Source: Apiospora phragmitis
Taxonomy: Eukaryota > Ascomycota > Sordariomycetes > Amphisphaeriales > Apiosporaceae
DNA length: 64,000 nucleotides
Direction: 5' to 3'
NCBI GenBank assembly: GCA_038363925.1
Contig: JAQQWL010000006.1
Location: forward strand, 662,501-726,500
Made by a program: the position numbers and the translations under genes. Below, piece by piece: positions 31,095-42,659 of this stretch. Each line of letters opens with the position of its first letter. The stretch's first letter is position 1. Under the pieces are notes generated by a model, which saw nothing but the letters and a program-made list of their open reading frames with translations, made no database searches and had not been told where the DNA came from.

Positions 31095-32720
31095 CTACAC
31101 GACGGGATAAGGCACGTGAGCCCAGACTATTGCGTCGCCCGTCGTTGACTTGTTGGTCCCGATTGTCTGCCAGAGCATCTGATTCTGGTTGTTGTATGCG
31201 AACACATGTACCTCAGAGACCTGAGCAATAGCCTTAGGGTGACCCACCAGCCCGCTCGATATGAGAGTCGTAAACCCATCTTCGGGCCTCCATTTCCCAG
31301 CCACGCCGTCGTATGTCTTGTATAGCAGGGCACCATTCTCTCCCAAAGCAAAAACGTCTATGCTATCGGAGCCCGTACTCACCGCGTCGGGCTGTCCTTG
31401 GATCCGCGTGGTGCCGCTGATCTGGCTCCACCCAGCAGCCCAGCTATCATTCTCATAGGAAAGGTGCCAAAGACCACCATTACCGCCGCGGGTAAAGACG
31501 TCGAGCCTTCCGGGCTCACGCGAGACCACGGTAGGCAGTACCGTCGCAAAGCCTTTCAGATTTTCATATTCGGCCCACTCATCCATCTCAGTCTCTTTGA
31601 AGGTATGTAGGATATGGTTATCCACAAGTGACACCGCGAAAACGTCAAGGCGCGAGTCGTCCCCGGCCCAAGCCACCACCGCTGGGGTAGCCCACTTGGG
31701 ATCAAGTCAGTCTTCAAGCATTAATTAGAGTTCGCTTGAAGGAGGATACTTTTACCGTGTGCAAACTTGGCCCGTCGTCGCGAATTGGTAAAGCAGCTGA
31801 CCACGGTGATCCAAGCTCTAGATGGAAGTAATACATTGCAGCACCATGGCTCCCTTTTCCCATGCAGAAGACTTTCACCATGCCTTCTGATCTTGCATAT
31901 TGGACCATCGTTGGTGCGCTCAGGAACTCAAGCTGGAACTAATATCATCCCAATTGTCAGGACCCTCCGGCAATAAAGGGTTGTCGTTGTCATGGAACTT
32001 GTGGCGCCAAGTCGGGGCAGCTGTACTGCGGGTATGGATTTCGGTTCGGGGAACAAAGCTGGTGTCAATTGGGACCAACTGAAGAGCGCCAGCAATATAA
32101 GGAGCTAGGTTAGTGTCGATAGAGCCGCCTACAAGTGCCATGTCCTTGCCAGGTGGTGTGAAGTCGCTCAGTGATGTCGCATTAGAAGAACGCCACTTCC
32201 GGTAGATAGATTGCGTGGTGTTTTTAGTCAAGGCGTAGACTTCAAGGTGCGGGGAACCCCATGAGATGGCTGCGGGAGCGAGACCGGGAGAGACGCTTGT
32301 AGTAGACCCAGTCATGGCATCTGTTGAAAACAGTTCGGACAGACTTTCGTTGTTCCGTTTTGAGGCTCGCGAACCAAGAACACCACCAAGGACGGCTGCG
32401 AGGATTAATACGACACCAATGGCAGCGACTATAACAATCTTTCTTCTGCTCATACACGAATTGTCGGGTCGCCGTTCAGTATCTGGGTGGCTGACATGTA
32501 TTTTATCCGAGTGAACCTCCCCGGCGTAGTGGTGTCCCAATCCATCGTAATGAAAGTCAGGCTGGACCGGGTACGAGTCGTTATGCGACTCGGAAATATG
32601 GACTTGAGGCACCGGGTGAGGGTAATACTCGGACTGTACCACCTCAAGCCCCGACTCGGGCTGGGTTTCCCGGTGTGAGTCGTCGAATTGTGCCTCAGTC
32701 ATGATATTCAACCTTGTCAT
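31095..32720 (-). CDS. Type II membrane protein with lectin-like beta-propeller domain
   Basis: ATG at 32720 or, better, 32702 (MTEAQFDDSHRETQPESGLE). A cytosolic His/Pro-rich head of about 85 residues is followed by one membrane span (KIVIVAAIGVVLILAAVLGG). Then come repeated blade-like units typical of fungal PLL-like/fucose-lectin propellers (AAISWGSPHLEVYALT, VVAWAGDDSRLDVFAVS, PGRLDVFTRGGNGGLWHLSY, DSIDVFALGENGALLYKTYD, EVHVFAYNNQNQMLWQ). The intron 31695-31755 (GTAAAA...CCAAG) joins DDGPSLHT to WATPAVVAWAG in phase 0. Anomaly: near 31930-31940 the upstream frame (NWDDIS) and the downstream frame (QLEFLSAPTMVQYARSEG) differ by one base and no donor in the right phase exists. This suggests a one-base frameshift or an unseen intron. 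The domain faces outside or the ER lumen and probably binds glycans (inference). Confidence 0.72.
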
Positions 32721-33881
32721 ATGGATCTGAGATAAGTAGAAGAGTATGCGGTGATGAGCTTGGGGTCGTATTATTCCAAGCGTTCGATACTCTAAAGCTG
32801 TGGATAAGAAGCACTGACTGGAGCAAGACAAAGGTGACAAAATAGAAAGGAGAAAGGGGGAGGGGAGGGCAGGGGGCTTTAGTGACAAGTGATGCGATGG
32901 AGCTGAAGTTCTCGCTTGCGGCCGAGACACAAGTGTACCAATACTAATTACGATGCGCAATATCTTGGAACCCCAGACTCTTCCTCTTCTGACTCTTTGT
33001 CGTGGTACACATTAAGACATAGGTGTTTATAAATCACTGACCGAATGACAGAAGATGTCTTAAGTTTTTATATATACACATTATTGAGGCTTGCCTTGAA
33101 GATAAGCACGTCAAGTTCTGCATCATAGCAAAGGATAATATCCATGGGGCGTCGAATTGAGCCTCCGGCTTGAACTTTTGCCTCCATAATTCCCTCTGAT
33201 TGGACTTTCCCAAGAATGCTTACACGAAGCGACTGTGGAACATTGAGAAGGTCTTGTGTCCCTCACCCATGGCAGATGTGTAACCGTTGGATCTGAACGA
33301 CATGTAACGGAAGGAATGGGTCACCTCTTATCCAAGACACCTCAATCCCAGCAATGTAAGCATCACGTAAGCCCACGCTGTGGCACGATCGAGTGCAACA
33401 GATGATACAAAAAGTGGTCGCTAAAAGAAGAAAGAGAAATAATAGAAGATAACTGGACTGTGGTGCTATATATATTATAGTTATACACAAAAGGAATAGC
33501 TAGCATAATGCGATGGCTGTGATAAGGGGCTTACCCCTGTCTATACTGCGACACGCGCCAAATCAAACCTGACGGACGTTACCAAAATCGCCGGCGTCAT
33601 GATGCTGGTGGGGTATGGGCTGCAGGCTTGGACGGCCAGGCTCGCACGAAAATGCAACACTGCCTCCGTATCTTGAGTTTTGAACGCGACGGTACAACGG
33701 TATCATGTTGAAAGCTGTGTTTATCTAGCTCAATTCTTCCAGGTGTTCAACCCCCATCGTTGTGCTTTATTCGTCCGGGGTCTAACACAATAGCTCATAA
33801 ACACATACCTCGTTCTAGTCTTGTCTCCCAGCCTTGACATACTGGAACGAATGAATACTACACTCTTCGCAGTTTAGCCAT
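32721..33881. other. Intergenic region, nothing recognised
   Basis: Promoter of the lectin-like gene at the left and 3' flank of the HET gene at the right. The frame at 33263-33490 is a hydrophobic chance frame. Confidence 0.45.
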
Positions 33882-35801
33882 CTATGTCACTTCGAATGTC
33901 ATCATCTCTGACCGTAGCTTTTGCTTCTTCTCCAACTCAGAGACCCATTCACCTCGCATGATGCCATGCACAAAAGACTCGCCAACCCACTTGTGATACT
34001 GTACAGTAGAGCCCACTGAACCTCCTTCTCCCTTTCCACCACCCCGATGCAGCGCTTTCTCCCGACGCAGTATGAACGGCACGGCCCCCCCCGTGAGAAC
34101 GCAGACGAGGTCACCCACTCGGCACCCCACCGGCGCCAAGCCCAAATAACCCCTCTTCGTGACCACAAACGCCCGCCGCGCGAGCCTGGAGACCGCCGGC
34201 ACCAGAAACGCCATAGACCCCTGCACGTCTTCGCCCTTGCTATCCAAGAACCGATCGAGGCCGTCGCCGAACTCGTCGGGAGGCGGGCCGTTCCAATCCT
34301 CGTCTCGATCGGCGATGAGCGTGCGCCAGAACGCCGCCTGCAGGGCGTCGGGTGACCCGTACGGGTTGGGCTGGTCCCCCTCGATGCGCCGCTCGACGAC
34401 GCGCCGCCAGGCCGCGCACTTCTTGTACAGGGCCCGGCGCCGCGCGGCCCGGCCGTCGGCTTGCAGTTGGGGCGTTGTCTCTTTCGACAGGTCGATCGCG
34501 GGGAACGCCTTGCGGGCCTCAATTTCGTCGAAATGCCAGCCATCGACCCGAAGGCAACACCGTCCCGCCGTTTCGTTCGTCAAGGATGACCCGGCTCGGG
34601 GTTCGAATGCTACTATCGCCCTGGTGTGACGGGGCCCGCAGGCCTGGAACGCCAACCGCGGCGGCTCTGGTGGCAAGGTAGTCCCGTCTTCCCTCGTCAA
34701 CGCTTCTACTGCAGGCGCATGGAACACGAACGCCACATACCCCTCCTGCGGCGTGTACCAGTCCGGGCACCAAGACGGTAGCCCCCGCGTGCGCTTCCGC
34801 CACGAAGTCTGAAGCGGCAGCAGCGTCCGCTGCTCCGCCGTCAGCACGTGTACGGCGACCTGGACGTTGAGCAGGGCGTCCGACAGCCTCGCCGCGTCGT
34901 ACTCAGCCGCAATGGCCCGCCGGGCGCCGGGCGTGGCCAGGTCGCGGAGCGCGTAGAACCGGTCGCGCGGCTGCGTGAAGGCGAACTGGTGCGTGATGCT
35001 CAGCCAGTCGAATAGCGGGCACGCGTCGCTGTTGGCGTCGCGGCGGTTGAGGGTCCAGGCCGACAGGATGTTGTTCAGGGGGTACGACCGGATCTGGCGT
35101 AGCCCCGGGACCTGTCTGGCGTGTTCGCGGCGTACTTCCTCCAGGGCCACGAAGTCGTCGATGGAGGTGGTCGCTTCGCCGCATCGGAACTCGGAGTTTC
35201 GAGACTTCAGCACCTCTTGGATGATCCAGACCCGGCCCCACCACGGCCTTGCCATAAAGGCGGCAATGGCGGCCCAGTCGGCCTCCTGAAAGGACCCCTC
35301 AAACCAGGTCGCGGCAGGTAGCCTACCGACGCGGCGCCCATCGTTGCCAATGGTCTGGACGCACCCCATGGCGAGGTCGCTGTCCTCACGAGCAGGACCG
35401 AGCCAAACGATGGTCTTGGAGGCACGCGCGTATATATCTCCCATTAGCGGGAGCTGGTGGTTCTTCTCGCTATTATCGGACTGGTTGATGCAGAGCGCGT
35501 CGATCCAAAGCCTCACGCGCTTGTGGCGTTCTCGGAGCCCGTTCAGGGCATACTTGAGCTCGGTCCATACCTCCACCGGGCTTGTTGCCCCTTGTAGCTG
35601 TATGGTAGTGTCTTCGGCCGTCCGTTGGCCCCAGGTATATGAAAGTGCCGTATACGGCAATGCGCCGGTGCCATAAAGTGAGCACAGGATAAGCGAACCA
35701 GTCAAAGGAGCTCCTGGCTCTCCGGAGTCTAACTCAAGCACCCGGATCGTCGACCTGGGCGCTTCCCTCAGATCGACAAGGTTATAAACACTTGAAGACA
35801 T
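33882..35801 (-). CDS. HET-domain protein (heterokaryon incompatibility type)
   Basis: A single uninterrupted frame of 639 codons from ATG 35801 (MSSSVYNLVDLREAPRSTIR). The HET domain occupies about residues 50-220. Block 1 is YTALSYTWG (50-58). Block 2 is LWIDALCINQSDNSEKNHQL (98-117), followed by MGDIYARASKTIVWLGPARE. A third block around FEGSF ... WWGRVWIIQEV is present. The C-terminal half is typical of large HET proteins and includes a GFLGLAPVGCRVGD-like segment (here RGYLGLAPVGCRVGDLVCVL), a conserved end block. HET proteins trigger growth arrest or cell death upon allorecognition. The partner of this one is unknown. No NACHT or STAND part is fused. GC-rich, no RIP marks. Confidence 0.92.
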   Translation of the reverse strand: MSSSVYNLVDLREAPRSTIRVLELDSGEPGAPLTGSLILCSLYGTGALPYTALSYTWGQRTAEDTTIQLQGATSPVEVWTELKYALNGLRERHKRVRLWIDALCINQSDNSEKNHQLPLMGDIYARASKTIVWLGPAREDSDLAMGCVQTIGNDGRRVGRLPAATWFEGSFQEADWAAIAAFMARPWWGRVWIIQEVLKSRNSEFRCGEATTSIDDFVALEEVRREHARQVPGLRQIRSYPLNNILSAWTLNRRDANSDACPLFDWLSITHQFAFTQPRDRFYALRDLATPGARRAIAAEYDAARLSDALLNVQVAVHVLTAEQRTLLPLQTSWRKRTRGLPSWCPDWYTPQEGYVAFVFHAPAVEALTREDGTTLPPEPPRLAFQACGPRHTRAIVAFEPRAGSSLTNETAGRCCLRVDGWHFDEIEARKAFPAIDLSKETTPQLQADGRAARRRALYKKCAAWRRVVERRIEGDQPNPYGSPDALQAAFWRTLIADRDEDWNGPPPDEFGDGLDRFLDSKGEDVQGSMAFLVPAVSRLARRAFVVTKRGYLGLAPVGCRVGDLVCVLTGGAVPFILRREKALHRGGGKGEGGSVGSTVQYHKWVGESFVHGIMRGEWVSELEKKQKLRSEMMTFEVT

Positions 35802-36385
35802 TTCTGATATATCTTTTATACGGAGAAGGATGAAGTCGTCAAGAAAGCCGAACCTCAGGGCGACAAAGGATACATATAGTGGAACTAATGAAGCCCAAAC
35901 GCCACAGCTGAAAGGAAATGGTGACGAGGTTCGTTCAGCTGAAGATTATAGCCCCGGGGGCTGAGGGCGCTAGGCACGGGCTGAATATGTTAGCCCAGGT
36001 TACATACGCCACCGACCCTATAGGAGCTGACCCCCTCTAGTTAGATAATTCCAAAGTAGCTAGTTTGGATAGAGGACTCTATGTTCCTTGGCTCCGTATT
36101 GACAAGCCATGTGTGGGTCAGTAGCATCAATAGTGATGGGTTCTGTTCTGACGCCACCGCATAACCAGTTTCATTTTGATACCCTACCAAAGGCTAACAT
36201 TTCTACCGACATTCTTATATGTGTTTAACCTATCATGTAGTAATTATGACATCTATACACATTCTATTAATATCCTACAAGTAGCTGCCAAACGCAAGGG
36301 GCAATCGAATCACCTCTGCGTACACACTCGAATCCAATCTCTTTGAAAGAAGGACCATCGCTTCATAAAACACGAATCGTTATGA
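35802..36385. other. Intergenic region, nothing recognised
   Basis: Promoter of the HET gene and 3' flank of the MFS gene. No coding frame with support. Confidence 0.5.
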
Positions 36386-38028
36386 TCATGCTTTACTCGA
36401 GTTGAACTCCATCAGCATCGGGCTCTTCTGTCTCAGCCGAGGTCCGTAGATGCGGAAGGCGATAGGGATAGGAATCATGAGGGCAGCCAAACCTCCAAGG
36501 AGGGTACAAGCCCACTGCACGCCCATACCCTTGAACATCTGCGTGGAGAAGAGCGGAAACCCAGCCGCAATCGATGAGCGCAGAATAATGTTGGCTGCAA
36601 CAGCCGAGGCAGCCCTAATGGTCGGAGTCAGTTAGAACACCATCAAAGCAATGAAGGAAGGGGGGAGAACCCAGTCAACAATTTGGAGACTTACAGTGGG
36701 AGGTAGGCATCGACGATGTAGTTGAAACACGGCAAGAAGACGCAGAGGATCCCGAAGCCGATAAACAGCCCCGCCACCGTCGGTACGGCCCAGTGGATCT
36801 CGGGCGAGAACCCAGTCCAGCCAAACCAGAAGATGCCCGCCGCAAACACCGGCGCCCCCACCAGCGTCGGCGTGAGCCGCCACTCGGGCACCGGCACATT
36901 GTCGTTCGCCGCCAGCCTCCGCGCGTACGCCTTCTGCTGCGAGAGCACGAAGCCGACCCCGAACACCTGGCCGACAGCGAGGGCCAGGAACGGGAGCCCG
37001 CCGACGCCGGGCCGCATGCCGTGGATGTCCTCGAAGACGTAGGGAAAGCCGGCCAGGAGGCAGTACGTCAGGCCGTACACAAACGACATGTAGAGCGAGA
37101 CGAGCAGCAGGATCGGCTCCGTGGCCAGCATGCGCAGCGGACGCGTGAAGTACTTCTCGGCCAGCCGGCGCAGGTCGAACTCGACGCGCTCGTGGGCGGC
37201 GTGGATCCCTCCGCTGGTGTTGCCCTTGTGCTGGCGGCGTAGCGCCTGGGCCTTGGCAACCAGGAGGCAGGGCGCGAAGGTCTCGCGCACGCAGAGGAGG
37301 GTCAGGGCGCCGTTGGCGAAGGATAGGATGGCCGGGATATAGAGGGTCCAGCGCCAGCCGAGCCGGCTCTCAGCGATGAAGCCGCCGATGCAGGGGGCGC
37401 CGAAGGGGCCGCAGAAGACGCACAGCGCGTACAGGGTGATGGCCACGCCGCGTCCCCGGTTGTCGTACAGGTCGGACAGCACACCGGGCACGACGGTCAG
37501 CTGGGAGGCTCCACACACGCCGCCGAAGAAGCGGCAGATTAGTAGGGTTTGTATGTTTTGCGCCACGGCTGTGCCGATGATGAAGGTGCCGCCCGCCAAC
37601 ATTGCGGCCGTCAGCGGCCACTTGCGCCCCCACAGTTCCGAAGCAGGCGCCCAGAAGACGGGACCGAATGCGAAGCCAAGCACGTACAGGGTCGTGCCAA
37701 GCCTCCCAACCTCGGCACCGACGCGGAGGTCGCGGATGGCGCTCTCAAGTGCTGGTGCAAAGACGGCACTGGTGTACGATACGATAAGTGTCCCAATGCA
37801 GACGGTTATAGATATGAAGAGTCTAGTTTGCCGGATTCGGTGAGTAAATTGGGTCCTCAGCTACGACCTCCAGGGACAGGATGAAACTTACTTTGTGAAG
37901 CGTGACCATCTGTACGGATGGGTTGGGTCTTCCGGACCATCGAATGTGACTATGTATTCTGACGACTCGGATAGGGGTGGTGTATCAGACCTCCCCTGTC
38001 CGTCATGTAACTTCTCGTCCTGCACCAT
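36386..38028 (-). CDS. MFS transporter (DHA1-like drug:H+ antiporter type)
   Basis: Three exons: 37892-38028, 36695-37822 and 36386-36614. The introns are GTAAGT...AACTAG and GTAAGT...CATTAG, and all phases fit. The product is about 497 residues. The N-terminal tail is acidic and ends in DGPEDPTHPYRWSRFTKLF, the usual D..DP.NP..W entry to helix 1 of fungal DHA1/polyamine-type transporters. Helices follow (LFISITVCIGTLIVSY; GRLGTTLYVLGFAFGP). The motif A region ASELWGRKWPL, the LLICRFFGGVCGASQLTV segment, VCFCGPFGAPCIGGF and LGWRWTLYI are all present, with a long central loop and six further helices to a C-terminus ending in SSKA. It exports or imports a small molecule across the plasma membrane; the substrate is unknown. 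It lies 434 bases downstream of a Zn2Cys6 regulator on the same strand, which may control it. Confidence 0.93.
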
Positions 38029-38461
38029 AATGGCTCCGCTAGACTATAAAGGAGGGCCGATATTGCCGATGGTCGCGAGAGGATGCCTGCCGTTGTCCAA
38101 GTTGTTGTATGGGGGCAAATGAGAGGATGATGACTGGCAAGTTCGATCTTGCCTATTGCAATGGCGATTAGTTGTTTTTATAGATTGAGATTCGAGGACA
38201 TGTAGTGATGTTATGGTTCATGAGATGACATAATTACATGTATTGTTTTTTTCGGATCTCTGCGGGATCTTCTACCCGCGCCACCCGCAACACCCGCAAC
38301 AGTGGGTCCGCTTGCGGCAAGTGCTCACTAACCTTTGGCATTGCTTGGGATTGCCACACCTTATTCCTATCGGTGAGGCACGAGAGGCTTATGTCGAAGC
38401 TTATCTTGTTATGAATGCTTGAGGATGAAAACAGCTCTTGTTCACATCAATCCGGCAATCT
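38029..38461. promoter_or_regulatory. Intergenic region, probable MFS promoter
   Basis: About 430 bases between the regulator's stop and the MFS start. It contains a short CCCGC-based repeat (CCCGCGCCACCCGCAACACC near 38275), CGG/CCG triplets of the kind Zn2Cys6 factors bind, and an AT-rich stretch at 38150-38250. Confidence 0.4.
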
Positions 38462-40230
38462 TCAAGCGCCCAAGAAAAGAGGGCCCCCGATCATGTCGGT
38501 GTTCAGAAACTCATCCAGGTCGGCATCCCTTAGAGACGGCAAGTCCGCAACCAAGGCTTCCAACCACGCATGATCTTCAGAGGTATTGAAATGGGTGGGG
38601 TTCTGCGGTGTTAGATCCATACGAGGCTCTGGTAGGTTCTCGGCGAGCGCCTTGCCGAAGACAGCAAGGTCGTCTTTGCGGCGCTGTTGATGTAGAAGCA
38701 CCAGCAGGTACGCTGTGCGCTTTGCTTCTCGCATAGTCTCGGTGTCGTAGATGGAGGCAACAAGCCCCACTGTTTGGATAGCTTCGGGCAGTGTGGCGAG
38801 GGATGAACGTGTATCCATGATGAGTAGTACACAGATGATGTGGAACGGCACGTTGGCGACTTGGTGCCAAGGGGAGCAATCCTGGGCCAAGCTCCGCGCG
38901 CAACCAAGGGCTTTTCTTAACAGCCCGAGGACTTGTTCCGCCAGATAGGACATGTCCAAATTCTGTGATAGGATGCGGCGGACTAGACACAGTACAAGAT
39001 TGGTCTGGGCCATAACGGATGGCAACTGGGTGTGCGACCCGTTCAATATGTTGGAGAGAGTTGGTAAAAGGCCTCCATCCTCTGCTGCTACGCTAGGGTC
39101 GAGACTGACAGAGGTGGGGAGAAGTCTAATAAGCTCGGTCGTGTAATCACCAGGCTTCGGCGCTGGTGGTAGAGGCAGGTCGTGTTTCTGAAACAGTACG
39201 CGGGAGAGCCCGAGGTCAAACGATGTCCAAGCATTTAGGTGGTGTGAGACTCCCACAATTCTTCTCTTCAGGTCCGGGTCGCACTGCGCACTAGGAGGGA
39301 AGCTCGACGCATAAACCGGATCCATATCCGAATCCGACTGCAGACCCAAGGCTTCGATAAGGTGCATCAAGGTACTGCTGGCGATCCAAGTAGCATACGG
39401 CGAGTCGGTCAAGCGCAGGTGGATCGTCCGGAGCAGCCAGCCCGTTAAAAGATCCAAGGAGGCGGACACAGAGAAGATATGGCTATCGAGGGTGGAGCGA
39501 GCGGATTGCACCAAGTGCAGCTCAGTGACGGTGCAGTTGCGTTGTGAGAACAAACAGCCGAGGGCCGCAACCCCTGCCAAAACACTGTCGTACACGTTCG
39601 GCTCCGGCACAGACGTCCATCGTGCATTGAGCCGGTCGAAAAACTGTTGCTTATCGATGAAGCCATAACACGGATCCAACTTATCGAAATAAACTTGGGC
39701 CAAAGCCTATTGGTGGTATGTTAGCGGCCAGTCGAACAGCTGACTGATGTTGAATGTAGATTGCTTACCTTCATGTGATCTAGTGAGGTAATCTCTGTAA
39801 CGAGGAGCGGCGTGGTAGCAGGAAGACTTGAAGATAGCTGTCTTGCACCAATGTTCCATCCGAAGAGGTTGAGCCTAGGGGCCCGGTTCGGGTCCATCTT
39901 GAGCCCGAGTCTTCTCACCGTGGTGGCTCCGGAATTGGCTTCGACGCGGCGACGGAGTCCATCCTGAACGGACGCAGCTGTTTCCGTATTTTTGATAGTT
40001 GCAGGGGTGACTACGTCGAAATGCAGCGGCTGTGGTCCGGCTATGACGTTCGGTGGTCTCGGTGAGGCCAGTGCTGGTGTTTGGGACGACGGCCGTCGGG
40101 CCTGGTAGCTGCACTCATACCCCCACTGGCTGCAGGTGGAACAAGGAGGGTCCTGGCCGTCGCATTTCCGCTTGCGCTCGCGGCAGGGCTGGCACGCCAG
40201 ACGGGCACGCTTCCGCTTCGGAGATTCCAT
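38462..40230 (-). CDS. Zn2Cys6 transcription factor with fungal-specific regulatory domain
   Basis: Two exons, 39769-40230 and 38462-39706, joined by an intron with donor GTAAGC, branch GCTAAC and acceptor CAATAG in phase 0. The product is about 568 residues. I choose the ATG at 40230 (MESPKRKRARLACQPC) because the longer frame lacks an ATG upstream. The binuclear zinc cluster is complete: Cys 13, 16, 23, 30, 33 and 40 with spacing C-x2-C-x6-C-x6-C-x2-C-x6-C, preceded by a basic KRKRAR stretch. Residues about 140 onward match the fungal transcription factor middle-homology region (YFDKLDPCYGFIDKQQFFDR; WLLRTIHLRLTDSPYATWIA; LKRRIVGVSHHLNAWTSFDL). Nuclear regulator; its likely target is the adjacent MFS gene (inference). 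Its promoter is only about 250 bases from the RIP-mutated island, so silencing could spread to it. Confidence 0.92.
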
Positions 40231-40480
40231 TTCGGAAGAATTGGCAGGTCCTTGTGTTGCACCGAAAGGGTTGCGGGGGAGGGAAGCTTTGCGGCTATTG
40301 CGGATTGGAGTTTGCCGCCAAGAAGGTTGATTAGTCACGGGCGTTCTAGGCGTGTTCCTATTGGCCAGAAGATGGAGCCGGGTGATTAAGCGGCAACTGC
40401 TATTGCCTGTACGTACCTGATCGTATCTGGATTAGCTTGGAATATACGGAGCATGCATATAGGTGCTTTAATCCGTCTAC
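40231..40480. promoter_or_regulatory. Promoter of the Zn2Cys6 gene and boundary with the AT-rich island
   Basis: GC-normal sequence falls abruptly to strongly AT-rich, TpA-rich sequence at about 40470-40500. The regulator's promoter must fit in this interval. Confidence 0.5.
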
Positions 40481-40990
40481 CACTTATAAAAACTAGCAGT
40501 TTTAACGTTATATAATAAGAGTATATATACGCTTATTATATATTTAATTAAGCTTTTTATTTATTATATAATAGCGTTTAATAAGCTATTTTAATATTAT
40601 TTAAATAATAGTAAAAAAAATTATTTTAATTTAATATAATAATTAGTGTATTTTCTTATTTTTTTATAAAAGGGCGAGGTTATTTTTTAATAATGTTTAA
40701 AATTATTTTAATTTATATAATTATTATTAATATTATGTTTTTTTAAAAAGTTAAAAAATAATATAAGAGGTAAATTTATATTTTATATAAAAAAGTAATA
40801 TATATATTATTTTATTCACTTTTATTACTTTTTAACGCCTTTAAACTTTAATACGTAATAACTTTAACGTGGTTTATTATTAAGTTAACTATATTATTAA
40901 ATAGGCCACTTTTTTAATTTACGTAATTAAACTTTAATACGTAATATCTTTATAATTATAATATTAATTTAATCGAAAGAAAATTATATC
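40481..40990. other. AT-rich RIP-mutated DNA, no element recognised
   Basis: Almost only A/T with TpA excess. It probably belongs to the flank of the pogo-like remnant that follows. A short imperfect repeat (TTTAATACGTAAT near 40850 and 40930) is visible. No terminal repeats identified. Confidence 0.5.
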
Positions 40991-42330
40991 GTTTTAATAA
41001 TTTAAGTGACGCGAGAAGGTTAAATCGAATTAATTAAAGAGCTATTGCGAAAATATACGACGTCCCTCGAGCTACTCTAGGCGACCGACTCCGCGGTACC
41101 GAACCTCGACGCGAAATTCGATATTTTAATATAAATTAAATCTAATTAAAAAAAGGTGCTTCGTAATCATAGAACTAATTTAAATACTTAAAGAATATCT
41201 CTTAATATTAATATTATAAAAAATATAACTAATTTCTTTTTAAAGTCGCGCGGTAACGACCGCGTTGATAAGTATTAAGTTAAACGCTTTATTACTTATA
41301 ACCCGGACCTTAAAACTCGAATAAATTATTAATATAGCTATTAGAGAGCTTTTTATCAAAATACAGGTGTTATTTCCGGCTAGTCCGCGTTAATCGCGAA
41401 TATTAAAATTAAATACGGCATTTTAAATAAGAATATATAAAATTTTAACGAAACCGGCTTTATAATAAGTATAATTAAGTTAATACTCGTCGTAATACGC
41501 GCCGATCGTTATAAAAAAATAAAATTAGTTTAGCTTAATAATCGGGAATAATTAACAGTTATTAAATATATTAATTCGTAAAACTAATATATTCCGCCGT
41601 TTTTAATCGTTTAAAATTAATATTACCTCGTGAATTAGTTTCGCGAATACGATTTATTAAATATTTAAATAATTGAACCGACTTTTAACAACTAGATTAA
41701 TAACGAAACGAGCTTAAATTAAATTCGGTATTTCGATAAATATGTTAAAGCGCGGACGAAAGGCTTTTATTACTTCTTAATTTTAAACGGTTTTAAAAAC
41801 TATATTTTCATCGAATTCGAATAAGATTATAAAAATAACGAGATTATTACACTTAATATACCTTTTTATTTTTTTTACATATTTTAATTTTTAAATATAA
41901 TATTTTATTCGCTATTAAACCGTATTTATTTAAAAACAAATTAATAAATTATATTACGAAACTAAAATTCTTTATTACTTTTAAAGCTATAAATTTCATT
42001 ATTTTTATAAAAAATAATATTAAATCTTAATTTAACTCATTTAATTTAATACTTTATTATTTAAACGAAATAATTAATAAGTTAAATATACGTTTTCGGA
42101 CGATTATACTTAACTCGTTACGTTTAGGGACAGCTAATACCTATAACCTCTAAACGTTATTTAACTTTTAATAAACGATTAAATGTTTTATTTTTATTAA
42201 AAATAAGGTTCTTATTTATTAAAAAAGCTTTTTAATATTAATTTTAAGTATTATAAACTAAGTAACGAAAAATATATATATAATAATATATAAAATAACC
42301 CTTATAAAGATTTAAATATATATTTTATAA
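40990..42330 (+). pseudogene. Fot1/pogo-like transposase remnant
   Basis: The plus strand, with RIP stops, still shows the domain order of a pogo-type transposase. A psq-like helix-turn-helix (IYDVPRATLGDRLRG) lies at about 41052-41096, the DDE domain start NFNETGF (DETGF with D changed to N) at about 41450-41470, FDKYVKARTKGFYYFLILNG at about 41733-41800, and remains of the PPHSSHLLQPLD region at about 41860-41930. Ends and target duplication were not found. Not functional. Confidence 0.65.
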
Positions 42331-42447
42331 AAGATTAATTTAATACTTTTTAAGGGCCGGAAAATTAAAACCTCGCGTATTTAGTTTAAAAGAGCCCTTA
42401 TTATATAGGAATCTTAAAAGCTATAAAACGAGAAAGTAAAAGGGAAG

Positions 42448-42659
42448 TATTAGAACAGCAAGAACTAAGGTTTTCTATATTACTTTAAAAGGGGTGCCAC
42501 GTACCTGCGCGTACGAACCCCTTTTCAGTTTTATTAAAAGGGGTATACGATACCTTTCGTAGTTCGTGTTAAAAATAAATATAAATAATAAAATATAATA
42601 ATATAACTTTAATTAAACTTAGAACATATTTATATATATATACGAAAGCTTATTTAATA
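42448..42659 (+). repeat. Copia copy 3, 5' LTR
   Basis: Starts TATTAGAACAGC and ends TTTAATA. Homologous to the LTRs at 4101 and 7078, with the GGGGTATACGATACC inverted repeat core. Confidence 0.82.

Noticed and set aside
34047..35685. Several plus- and minus-strand frames over the HET gene
   Set aside because: Shadows of the GC-rich 639-codon HET frame.
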